NCBI RefSeq assembly: GCF_918797505.1 | Contig: NC_092797.1 | Coordinates: forward strand, 15,699,372 to 15,763,371 | Length of the DNA stretch: 64,000 bases | Direction: 5' to 3' | Source of the DNA: Bemisia tabaci | Taxonomy: Eukaryota > Arthropoda > Insecta > Hemiptera > Aleyrodidae | Program-made: the position numbers and the translations under genes | Part shown: one piece after another, positions 34,886 to 45,551 of the stretch | Layout: each line of letters starts with the position of its first letter | Position numbering within the stretch: the stretch's first letter is position 1 | The notes under the pieces: generated by a model | What the model saw: only the letters and a program-made list of their open reading frames with translations | Told to the model about the DNA's origin: nothing | The model's database searches: none

Positions 34886-35744
34886 CATCATACCTCAATG
34901 TAGTAGGCTTTGCTCCAGTAATTGGGACGTTTCGGCTCGTATTTTATTCGGCAAGACGGAAAGAAAGACTCGGGCGACGTCAGCGGTCGCGAGGTTTCAT
35001 GACGTACGTTGTAAATTTGACCTATGCTATTATGTTCTCTCTCACGTGATTTTTAAGCAAAATCCCATCTTATGCCGCACGCATCTTGTTCCGCAAGTCT
35101 CAGTCGAAGCGGAGCGAGCTTGTTAAATACTTTAATTAAAGTGATAAATCAATATATTCCCGATTCCGCCTCGATTCTTTTCCGCCGAACAACTTTTCTT
35201 TTAACACCCCATCGACGAGTTCCGGGGAAAGGTAGGACGAAGCCAGACCCCCGTCGCAGTCGGCGCGGTTCTGTTGAGAGCTCGAATTTTGCGAAAGAAA
35301 AAGAAGTGGAAGAGAGAGCCCCGACACTATTTATAATGCGGCAAATTGGTTTGAGGTGGCAGAATCTTTCACCTCGCTGAAAAACCATTGTCGCCAGTTT
35401 TGTAATGGAAAAATAGGAGTTTATCGACGCGCGAAACTACCTTCAAGCGAATCTCGAAATGAGGTTGTTAAAATGGGACCGGGTGAGAGAAAATAATAGC
35501 GAAAAGGGTCACCGCAAGATTCAGGTTTGCGCGGAAATTAGTTTTTTACGAGCAAGAATCTGAAAAAAAGCATGAAATTAGAGCGTCACCCAACGTAACT
35601 CCAAAAAAAATTAAGCTCGGCAGTTTTCCGCAACAACTTTTAAATTCAATTTTTTTTCGTTCATTGCAGTTAAAATTAGCCTCATTTGGCTTCAAATTAC
35701 GTCATAAAACCTTTTTTAACGGAAATTTTAGAGATTACGGAAAA

Positions 35745-35826
35745 CGTTCAATTCGTCTAATCTTTATTCCCGTTTGTGACTCCATGAAGGGGTGCTGTCT
35801 TGACTCTCAGTATAAAAGGACTCCAG
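35745..35826. mobile_element. family F fragment
   Basis: TAATCTTTATTCCCGTTTGT through CTTGACTCTCAGTATAAAAG matches the right end of the 20854-21163 element. No left half is present. Confidence 0.6.
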
Positions 35827-35899
35827 ACAGACCTAGACTTTTTTTTTCTTATCTCATTTATTTTTCTTAAAAGAGGTAGCCGCCCACATAAAATGACGT

Positions 35900-36190
35900 C
35901 ATGACGTCTTCGTCAACCATGCGATAACGTCGGCAACGTCTATCAGCGACGTTGAAATCCCCGATTTTGACATGTTTGCCTCGCAGCCGGGGAAAAAACC
36001 CGGTGGCAAGACGATTTTCTCCGAAAGGATGCGAGGGACGGTGGCAGGGGTGGGGGTGGGTCCGACGTCAGAAAATTTCGACGGAAGTTACGTCGACGTC
36101 GACCGACGTTCGGGCGCGTGGACGTGGACGGTCCGAGGAGCCAGAGCGCCCGGTGGAAATAAATATTTATTCGTACAAGTTAATTGAACT
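35900..36190. other. GC- and CpG-rich intronic patch
   Basis: Dense CGTCG, GACGTC and GGGTGGG words. Two overlapping frames of 71-86 codons show no domain. Possibly regulatory; no direct evidence. Confidence 0.35.
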
Positions 36191-36292
36191 TGCCCCGTAT
36201 CGGGCGTCATGACGGAGCATCTGTTTAGCTTGAAAATCCCGTGTTTCCATAAACACGCACCGCGCTTCCTCAAACAAGACAAGACGCCGGCC

Positions 36293-36550
36293 TATACTGT
36301 CGTCCTGAGGAAAACCGGCATATGACCCTTTATACGTTGCCAAATTTCCTTCGATTAATCACCAATTTTAAGGAAAATTTTTGAATATTTTTTCACCGAT
36401 TTTTCAGAGGATTTAGTTTCAAATTCGATCTAAATATCCCGCAAATTTCAAGGGAAAATATTCATAACTTTCTTAAAAAATGAATGTTTTCTCCGAGGAA
36501 GTTTGGCAACATTTGAGTGCTCGTGCGGAGTTTTTACTTAGCGCGGTAGT
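36293..36550. mobile_element. palindromic MITE family D, copy 4
   Basis: Left CTGAGGAAAACCGGCATATG and right GTGCGGAGTTTTTACTTAGC arms; the interior TTGCCAAATTTCCTTCGATT pairs with GGAAGTTTGGCAAC. Confidence 0.75.
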
Positions 36551-36875
36551 GTAGCTCCGGTTTCAGTTGACGGTTTTTGAACTTGTGCCCCGACCCGGCT
36601 CGGCCGGCGGCGATGTTATTGTTTCTGTCCACCGCGTTTCGATCGTCTGCTATGATGATGTCTTTCGGCGTGCCATCCATCGGGCCGTCGCGTTTTGGGC
36701 TATTAAGTTATAGCTCCAGGCGGTTTTTGCCTCTGTTCTACAGGGTGATCAGAAAGAACTGGAACATCAACGCATCAGGCATCGTTCCTGTAACTTTTGA
36801 AAAAATTGAGGTAGAGACTTGGAATTTTGTGGGAACTTTCAGATCTAAGAAAATTATTTTTCATTATCATGAAAT

Positions 36876-37011
36876 GGACTTATTTTGCAATTTGGAACTA
36901 TAAATTCTAGCCCGGTTGAAAAACAACGTATGTGCCATTAGTTTCCCTATGCACATAAGTGTTTTTCCATAAGAGCCAGAATTTATAGTTCCAAATTGCA
37001 AAATGCAGTCC
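36876..37011. mobile_element. palindromic MITE family B, copy 6
   Basis: It starts GGACTTATTTTGCAATTTGG and ends AAATTGCAAAATGCAGTCC; the centre has AACGTATGTGCCATTAGTTT. It lies 45 bp before a family D copy. Confidence 0.82.
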
Positions 37012-37055
37012 AAATCATGATGATGAGATCACCATAAAAAGTGGCAAGAGCTCTG

Positions 37056-37319
37056 CTGCCGTGCAAAGGAAAAACGTCGTATGAGCCTTTAGACGTGCCT
37101 AATTTCAGTTGATAAAATACGATTTTTCCGGTAATTTCGCAAGTATTTTTCCTCCAATTTTTCAGAGGATTCTACCTGTAATCAGATCTAAATTATTGGA
37201 AAATATTGTGGTTAAACATTCATAACTGCCTTAAAAAATAATCATTTTATGTTTTTATGGGAGTAAATTTGGCAACCCTCAGAATAATGATCATACGGCG
37301 TTTTTCCTTCGCACGGCAG
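37056..37319. mobile_element. palindromic MITE family D, copy 5
   Basis: The ends CTGCCGTGCAAAGGAAAAAC and CCTTCGCACGGCAG are clear inverse complements. Confidence 0.85.
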
Positions 37320-37342
37320 CCCAGGAGTTATAGGTTATAGGG

Positions 37343-37507
37343 CAGTGGCGCGCCGTGCTTTGCGATATATCGATTGTTATGCCATTTAAACCTTTGGAAA
37401 AGGATCGATAAAAAGGGTGTTCGCAGCGAACACATTAATAATCGATTCTTTACCATAGGTTTAAATGGTATAACAATCGATACATCGCAATTCACGCCAC
37501 GCCACTG
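37343..37507. mobile_element. hAT-type MITE family A, copy 7 (symmetrical variant)
   Basis: 165 bp. Flanks TTATAGGG and TTATGGGG (37335-37342 and 37508-37515) form an 8-bp duplication with one mismatch. Both arms carry ATCGATTGTTATGCCATT-like sequence, as at 30324. Confidence 0.9.
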
Positions 37508-37789
37508 TTATGGGGGCGGTGCGGTACGTTTGGATCACTCTGGATGTTGAATGCTGAAGACATCGATGACATGGAAAGATAGAATGTCGTTTGATCCTCC
37601 CGGTGCTGCCAAATTTCCTTTGATAAAGCACGAATTTTCTGGACATTTTTGGAGTATTTTGCCATCCGTATCGGAGAGTTTATCATCCGTTCGCCTCGCG
37701 CTGAAAACTTCCAGTGTAGGTTTTACTTTTCATTCGCTTGAGAAAACGAAAACCGTTCCCGATGAGGAAAGTTGATTTTGCGTCGCTTT

Positions 37790-38058
37790 TTTCCGCCATA
37801 ACGAGGTGCGATGTGGTATTCAGACGTGCTACAAACTTTTGAATGTTGCCAAATTTTCTCTGATAAAACATTTATTTTAGAGGATAGATGTGGTTGTATT
37901 TTCTTGAAATTTTAGGAGTACCATACATTGATTTTTAAAGAAAATAAACAAAAAAATTATGTGTATAGTAAGCCTCAAATTTCCAGAGAATTCATATTTT
38001 GTCAGGGAAAATTTGGCATCGCTGCACTGTCTTGTGGCGTTTTTCCATATCACGGCAG
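37790..38058. mobile_element. palindromic MITE family D, copy 6 (diverged)
   Basis: The right end TTTTTCCATATCACGGCAG is clear and the left boundary is approximate. A further D-like fragment (GTGCTGCCAAATTTCC and following) lies at about 37600-37680. Confidence 0.5.
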
Positions 38059-38411
38059 TATTCAAGCCAATCCTTATTTATGCGCCTATCGTCTCGTTCG
38101 CGTTTTTTGCAGTTTGTTGGTTTAAACACCTCGCGCCCCTTCTCGCGACGGCAAGTGCGGGGCAAACATTAGGGACTGAATAATTCAGAGTAATTGGACT
38201 GATTTCTCGCCGCCCTCTTATACTGATTTATTTATGGTTTTCCCGGTTTATGCGAGCTTTGAGATCTCTCCAACTGCCCCTAAACATTTACCCATCGATT
38301 TGTTCGGGGCTTCAAGCGTTTCCTGGATTTTAAACACTAAATTTAAGTCACCAAACCAGAGAATTTTCACTCTTTAATCGCGAGTCTTGCGGGTAACTCG
38401 CCATCGCAAGT

Positions 38412-38548
38412 GGACTACATTTTTTAGTTAGGAGCTACAATTTTCGGCTCATTTGTAAAAACACATATGCCCATAGGGAAATCAATTGTAGTTAAGTTAT
38501 TTTTAAATTGAGCCGGGAATTTTAGGTCTTCACTGCAAAATTCAGTCC
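38412..38548. mobile_element. palindromic MITE family B, copy 7
   Basis: It starts GGACTACATTTTTTAGTTAG and ends CACTGCAAAATTCAGTCC, with AAAAACACATATGCCCATAG in the centre. Confidence 0.75.
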
Positions 38549-39117
38549 AATTCAAGGTAAAGTTGACCCGTGTTGCCAAAAATGCTAAATGCTGGGCATT
38601 CTGGAGACAACGTCTCTCGGGAAAATGAGTGCTCTCATGAAGAAAACGTTGAGTCCTTTAGATTTATGGATATATAGCTCGTGTACGGGGCTCCAAATTA
38701 TCGTGTCTCCTTAAAACAGCCGTAGGGAGAAAAATATCTCCAGTAGCAAAACAATCGGTGTTTTTTTTTTTCTTGGCGCGTGCTTGACGGACACTTGATG
38801 GTCATTGCTAAGTACCGTATCGAACACCAATGAATTATGTTAATGTAACCAGCTCTCAAGTGGCTCGAGCCCTTTGTTTTCTAAACATAACCAGCTTCCA
38901 CCCGGAGTTGGTGACGTCCTCATTAGGTGTCGATTCGGATTTGAATCAGTCGGAAAAAACGACAATACTCCTCTCGTTGTGATCTTGAACCGCGGTCATA
39001 CTGCCGTACTGCCATGTTGCCGAAGAGATCTGCTGTGTTAGTCCAAAAATGAAAGTATGAAAAGTGGACCAATTTCACCCTGCCTTTGGCTCTTAGGGTT
39101 CTGGAAAATTCTCTGAC

Positions 39118-39412
39118 CAGGGTGTCTAACATCAGGATTTTCCCGATTCTATCAGGATTTGAGGTCAATCAGGATTTAATCCCGACTCCATGAGGACTTG
39201 AAGAAAAATCAGTCGTAAAATCAGGATTTGAGAAAAGTTAGCCGCCCGATCCAATTTTTCTATGCTTTCGCATACGCTTTTGTAGAAATTTTAATTTTTC
39301 TCCGCAAGAAAACAGGATTTGGAAAAATGATGAAATCAGGATTTAGCAGTCAAAAATCAGGAAAGATCAGGATTTTATCAGGATTTCCCAAAATGAAAAA
39401 ATAGACACCCTG
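39118..39412 (+). mobile_element. short-word element family K, copy 4 (ATCAGGATTT type)
   Basis: It begins CAGGGTGTCTAACATC and ends AATAGACACCCTG. The interior repeats ATCAGGATTT many times. No flanking duplication was recognised. Confidence 0.8.
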
Positions 39413-39930
39413 CAGTTCCTACCCTAGTTTTTCCCTAGCTTTTCGAGAACATGTCATTCTTACTGTTGACAAATTTCAAGCTAGTATGTATATATTTCAA
39501 AGCGAAAGACAAGAAAGGCTCACTGCAAAAAAGCGGTCCTATTGGTGGAAGCGGGTGATTGCAATGGACAAAGAGGTAAGTAATAGACTAACTAACGGCA
39601 GCTCACGGAAGAATCCCTAATTAGTCCATCAATTTCCCCTTTAGTCTGTAACAAGTAACAACCATCCGTTTCAACCAATAGGATCGCTCCATGTTACCTA
39701 TGTCTTCATTGTCTTTAGATTTGTCTATCAGTTTCTATAATCAGCCCACAGGTTTGTTAAATGTTATCCAACCGTAGATTTAGACATGACGTCACGGGTG
39801 GGTAATAATAACTCGGAATGTAATCACGCGAGGAGGCCAACGAATGATCCGAAAGAGGAGACCGCGGAAGATATTGTTAGTCCTACGGAAAAACCCCGGA
39901 AAAACGACTCCCTCCAACCCGGTGCCAATT

Positions 39931-40183
39931 CCGCCGCGCTAAGGAAGAACGCCGTGTAAGCCTGCAAGCGTTGCCATATTTCCATCGATAAAAAACGAAT
40001 TTACTTGGAAAATTCTGAATATTTTCCCTCCAATTTTTCAGGCAATTTTGTCCACAGTTCAATCTAAGACATCTGAAAATATCGAGGAAAAACATAAATA
40101 ATTTTCCTCGAAAATAATTATTTTGTCGGGAGAATTGTGGCAACAGCATACGGCTCATACGGCGTTCTTCCTTAGGAAGGCAG
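39931..40183. mobile_element. palindromic MITE family D, copy 7
   Basis: The left CCGCCGCGCTAAGGAAGAAC and right CGTTCTTCCTTAGGAAGGCAG arms frame the usual interior. Confidence 0.8.
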
Positions 40184-41079
40184 AATTTCGGGCGGTTACA
40201 ACTTCGCGAGCGGAGCTATTGCGGGTGACCGCTCGGGGCTTGGCGGCGGCGCGGTCAGCGGATTCCAACGTTACCAGATCGTGCAATTAAATGTATATAT
40301 TTTACACGGGATTAATTGAGGGTAAGTGCACTATCCGGCAACTATGGCGGATTTATAACCGGGGGCCCGATAAAAACTCTACGAAACGCTCGCATTAACG
40401 ACTGCTCTTTGACCTTTCTGAAAATGTCCCGCCGCGGATTAAGATTTCACGAGCCATAAAAGAAAGTTGGCTCCCGCCCGACCGCAAAAACCGCGTATCT
40501 CCCCGATGTTTCCGCCGGATGTACGCGGTTCTTGATTCGCGGGGCGACTAAATGAAGGCGCGCGCTGGGGAGGGATTGACAATGCTCGTAATTGCCGCAG
40601 CGACGTATTGAAAGCGTTTAAATTTAGAGTCAATAAATGAATGAACGACCACGACGACAATTGAGCGGCTTTGTTCGAGAAGGACGTAAGTGCTGCGGAA
40701 ATCCCGTGTTGATTACGCTGTTATTCGATGAGTTGACTCGCGGCTGTGGGGGCTAGCGAGAGAATCGGACGTGCTTCCCGCGGTGGACACCCGGGAAATT
40801 CAAATTCGGCCTCAAAGCTAAAGCCCCAGGACAGCGACTGAGCCAAAAAATGTTCATGTGAAGGGAAACTTGGGCTTAATTTTGATACCAAGGGCTGAGA
40901 GTTTCTGAGGTCAAACTTTTTTTATGGGGTCGCAAGGTAACTATTCGCGAAAACTTTCGGAAAATGAAGTTTATACGATCTAGATTAAGCCTATTGGAAA
41001 GGGGAGGGAAGGGAGGGGGTGGAGGTCAAAAATGGTTCATGGGAAGGGGAACTGGGGCTTCATGTTAAAGCCTGAAAAT

Positions 41080-41241
41080 CATTGGCGGATCCAGCAAATT
41101 GGCAACGTTGCTTTTCTACATTTAAACCTATGGAAATGTATCGATTCTTAGAGGGGGCAAGTGCTCCGACAAGAATCGATTATTTAACATAGCTTTAAAT
41201 GATGAAAATCCGGTGTTGCCAAATTGCTGGATCCGCCTCTG
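41080..41241. mobile_element. second hAT-like MITE, GGCGGATCC ends
   Basis: 162 bp with arms TTGGCGGATCCAGCAAATTG / CAAATTGCTGGATCCGCC and an exact 8-bp duplication CTGAAAAT (41072-41079 and 41242-41249). It shares ATTTAAACCTATGGAAA and ATCGATTCTT words with family A, so the two may be related. Confidence 0.85.
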
Positions 41242-41787
41242 CTGAAAATAGGGGCGGAGAGGCTCTGAGGTCAAACATTTTCTCAATGGTTCGCGAGGCG
41301 AACAATTACCGAAAATTGTAGGAAATGATGCTTATGCGATGAAGATTTTGCTTCATGGGAAGAGAAGAGGTTCTGTTATCTGAGGTCAAGATTAAAAACC
41401 TTCTTCTTTCGCTTGGCGACTCTTCTAAACGAGCAAGCGGAGTAAGTTTCAGGGGCTCGCCTGAAAATAATGAAAAAATAGAGTTGAAATGAAACTGATG
41501 TGGGCTCAAATCTGGCGTTCGCAAGATGGCAGGACGCGACCGCCACTTGGAAATGTAAACCTCGCAGAATATCTGCTGGTGATCTGTTTTCTTTCTAAAA
41601 CATTCAGGCATTTTAATGGAAATTTGAACTGATTTTTTTTTACCATGGGAAAGAACCAGCAAAATTTTGAAGAGAAATCGCACAGTCATTCCCTTGTGAG
41701 AAGGATAAAAGCGTGTTCTATTTTGTAACCTTGGAATGTTGCTACGCCCCTTTGCCTAGAAACGACGAATTTTCACACAACGTTGCA

Positions 41788-42019
41788 CTGGAAAAAAAAA
41801 AGAAACACATTGGATCTAGAGTTCAGACTCTTGAAAACATTGACACTAAAAAGGACTCTTGGTTCAAGCAGATTTAAGCTTAAATCAAAAGGAAATCCGC
41901 TCAAATTAAGAGGCTTGGTTCTTGATTTAAGCTTAAATCTGATTGAATCAAGAGTGTTTTTTCTTGTCGATGTTTTTAAGAGTCTGGACTCTAGATTCAA
42001 TGTGTTTTTTTTCCAGTTT
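41788..42019. mobile_element. palindromic element family E, copy 1
   Basis: The ends ACTGGAAAAAAAAAAG and TTTTTTTTCCAGT frame complementary arms containing ATCTAGAG, CAGACTCTTG and AGATTTAAGCTTAAATC. TTGC flanks both sides, a likely 4-bp target duplication. Confidence 0.85.
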
Positions 42020-42186
42020 GCCACTGGTCAGCTTTACAAAATAACCTTCTGAGCAAAAACTTGCCAACTACTTCTAAGAACCAAAATATTGCGAAATCAT
42101 CTTTAATCGGTTGATCTCTCTGCGATTTAGGAAGAATCATTTCTCACGGGAAGATCAAAAAATCCGCTCGAGAGTGTTCCAATTGC

Positions 42187-42339
42187 CAGTGGCTTTACGA
42201 TGTATCGATTGATCTGCCATTTAAACTTATGGAAAAAGATCGAAAAACAGTGTTGGCAACGAGCGCCTCAGTAATCGATTCTTTTCCACAACTTCAAATG
42301 GGGTAATATCGATGATTGATCTTCCACGCCTTGCCACTG
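42187..42339 (+). mobile_element. hAT-type MITE family A, copy 8 (diverged)
   Basis: The body is recognisable (CGATGTATCGATTGATCTGC) but the central GTTCGC palindrome is mutated and no 8-bp duplication is seen. Likely an old copy. Confidence 0.8.
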
Positions 42340-43744
42340 GCTCCTACTCCTTTACTCTTTATCCGTCCGCGACCCATTATTCACTAAAGAAGGAACACCG
42401 TTTAATCATTGCGTGACGGTGCCTTTAGATGACGTCACTTAAAATCTTTAATTTTCGCTCCGCCCTCGCCGCGCCTCCGTTTCGAATTAGGCGATGGCGA
42501 ATTATTCATCCTCACGAATCAGACCATCAGCTGATATTATAATTAGTTTCGCCGACTTTCGGGGGCACATACCTTACACTTATTACCGTACACGAATGCC
42601 GTCTCGACTCGAATCGCACGATATGCTCCTGGATTTAGGGAGGGACAAGGCATTAATTTACTCTCACCTTGGGTCTTCGTCCGCAACGTCGAGGAAGGAA
42701 AGTGAGGTACAAGTAGTACTTAAAGATCAGAGATTTACACTCATAGTTCGGTGAAAGATAGTCAACTTCGGTTCATTCTGAACGACCAACTTTTTCGGTT
42801 CGGGCATAACTGAGGCTCTCGGTCATAAATACTGAGCTATGGCCCCTGTAACTCAGAACAGGGTTGCTACAGTCAGGGAATACGGGGAAAACCGGGAATT
42901 TTCTGGGGAAATGATGAGAATGTCAGGGAAAAATTGATGAGCACCTTTATTTGTTTTCTAGAATGGGTTTGACGTTTCGGACGACACATTTTGCCCAAAA
43001 ACTATTTCTAATTATGTCTTTTTGACCGTCTGGCATATCTTCTACTGTCAGGGAATGCAGTCACATGCAATTAACGCGTTAAGCATTATTTGCATGTGAA
43101 ATCATGCCAGAAAACATCGGAAAACCATGGAATTTTATTTTCATAAACCCTTAGAAATCGTGAAACAGGTAGTGGACCGTTTTTTTGTTAAATTTTGATC
43201 AAAAATTTGATTAAATTTCCTCGTATGAAGGCTGAGTTCGGGGTACTTCTACACGAGTCCTGCACTTCGGATGACTAAAATTGAAGTTACCACTAGGTTG
43301 GCCTCGAACGGATAAAACTTTTTGCGGCATTTTTAAAGATGTGACCGTATTGGTATTTTGTACTAAAGCGGGGTGTACATGAAGCAAATGGGTCACATCT
43401 GCAAGAGAAGTAGTAGTAGTAAAATAATTTTATTTTAAAGCGGTGCTTTAGCATCTAAAAGCTCTTTAAATTCTATGGAATTAAATCGAGCTTTGAGTCA
43501 TTTTTGAAAGTGCCCCTGTTTCTGACGCTGTCTCGATCGTCCCCGGCCCTTCAATTCCCCTAACTAATCAAATATCCAATTTTTTTACTACCTCTACACT
43601 ATTATTGCGCATAGCTTTTTTTCCAAACTTTTAGTGTATACGCGACTCACTTTTAAGAGCTTTTTTATTAAGCTTGGAAGTTGATTTTGGAGAAAATCAG
43701 TGGCACTATCGTGTTCCTTGCTGGAATCGTAAACTTCATGGAAG

Positions 43745-43915
43745 CAGTGGCGTGGCGTGCATTGCGATATATCGATTTATTTGCCATTTAAACCTATGGG
43801 AAAGGATCGATAGACAGGGTGTTCGCAGCGAACACCTTAATAATCGATTCTTTAACATAGCTTCAAATGGAGAAATATCGATAGTCGATCATTCACACCT
43901 CGCCACTGCTCACTG
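43745..43915 (+). mobile_element. hAT-type MITE family A, copy 9 (extended right tip)
   Basis: The 8-bp duplication CATGGAAG flanks it (43737-43744 and 43916-43923), but seven extra bases (CTCACTG) lie between the usual CACTG end and the right duplication. The outermost right bases are again CACTG. Confidence 0.88.
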
Positions 43916-44021
43916 CATGGAAGCGGTCCGTCTTCTCGAAGCGCTTCACGCCTCGGGCATTCTGCGTTACGCGTTACTCTCATGATTTTATATTACGGAG
44001 TATGATCTCATCTGAAAAATG

Positions 44022-44620
44022 ATCGCTCTCCCTTATTGCCAAATTTCACAAAAACTCCTTTCATTAAGTACATTTAATATTTCAGTTTTTTTTTTAAAAA
44101 AAAAAAATGGTTTTATTTTTATTTTTTGCAAATTACAGTCGATGAATCCCAGAGAAGATTATCGGCGAATCATCGCTCTCCGTCTTTGCCAAATTTCACA
44201 AAAACTTCTTCCTTTACATACAATGTTTCATCTCTCTTCAAAGAAAAAAAAAATTCTTTTTTTGCAAATCACAGTTTGTGAATCCCAGAGAAGATTTTCG
44301 GCGATTGATCGCTCTCGGTCATCGTCTTTCACAAAAACTTCTTCCACTACATTCAATATTTTAGTTCTTTTAAAAAAAATCATTTTATTTTTATTTTTCG
44401 CAAATCACAGTTGTGGCAAATCCCAGAGAAGATTTTCGGCGAATGATCGCTCTCCGCCATTGCAAAATTTCACAAAAACTTCTTCCTTTGCATTCAATAT
44501 CTCAGTTTTTTTTTTTTTTTTTAAAAAAATTCCATTTATTTATTTTTTTTTTTTGCAAATTACATTTGGTAAATCACCGAAAAGTTTTTCGGCGAATTTT
44601 GGCATCGGTGCCGTCCCCTC
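44022..44620 (+). repeat. tandem array, about 140-bp unit, four copies
   Basis: Units start with ATCGCTCT at 44022, 44172, 44308 and 44446; each has TTTCACAAAAACTTCTTCC, a T- or A-run and CCCAGAGAAGATTTTCGGCG. A 253-codon frame passes through the array, but unit lengths differ and the run lengths are slippage-prone, so it is not a gene. Confidence 0.88.
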
Positions 44621-45551
44621 GCTCACCGGTAAGACGAAATGCTGCGTCGCGCCGGCACATTTCCCTTGCTCCCCCCCTCCCGTCTCTGTCCCCCGGACCC
44701 CCCCCCCCCTCTACCGCGCCTCCTCCCACCGTGCCATTATCAGTATTGGCATTCGCCTCGATTCTAAACCAGAGGAATAATTTTGAAAGTTTTCCAGTTT
44801 TTCGTCGACTCTATTTTTGCCGTGCAGTCGTTCCAACAATGCACGAATCCAACGGGGCCCGAAACGCCGGGTTGCCATTTTTCACGGGAATCCCTCTTTT
44901 CCCCCGCGAATGTAGGTTAGTGTCGCTGCTCGCGATACGCCGTCGGAGCAACGCCCCGGGCATTCCGAGGAAATTCCTCAGGTGAAAGAAAATGAGGTCA
45001 AAATTATTCTATCCCTAATCTCCTAGGTTTTCTCTTATATTTTGTTTTTCATTAAGTAGTGAGCATGTTTCGATCCACAACGTTAACTCACTCATGTTAT
45101 CCTTCGAAAATTCAACCCCTAAGAAGTTAATAATCGTTTCAATATTATATTATCAAATTTTGAAGTCAATTTACCCTAGTTTAAAGAAGAAGGCACGATG
45201 GAAGTAATTCTATCTTAAATTTGATGCACTCGTGCTGAAAAGAGCTGCGCATAAATTAATTAAAGTATAGGGGACCACGCGAAGCACGCAAATCATGTGC
45301 AAAGTTTTTTAAAATTTATTTTTTATTTTTCGATCGTTGTATGCGTTTTTGCAGATACTTTTTAGCATGAATTTGTCCAATTGAACAGTGAAGCCCATGA
45401 ACACCATATTCTTGCCTTTATTTTTCTGTAGTTATTCCTGAAAATCCTCAAAAGTTGAAATTATACGCTTAACGCAAGTATGCGTTTATTTTTCAAAAAT
45501 ACGTCGAGTGAACTTCAAAACTCTCATAAAATCGAAGCAGACTATTTAAAT

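Noticed and set aside
41306..41689. 127-codon antisense frame
   Set aside because: Intron 3 sequence without domain, start context or splice signals that I could support.
43674..43985. 103-codon frame resembling frames at 7826, 22367 and 33243
   Set aside because: The similarity comes from translation of family A MITE copies in the same frame, not from a gene family.
44019..44780. 253-codon open frame
   Set aside because: It runs through a tandem array with poly-T and poly-A runs and then a poly-C block. The protein is low-complexity Phe/Lys/Ser repeats with no domain.
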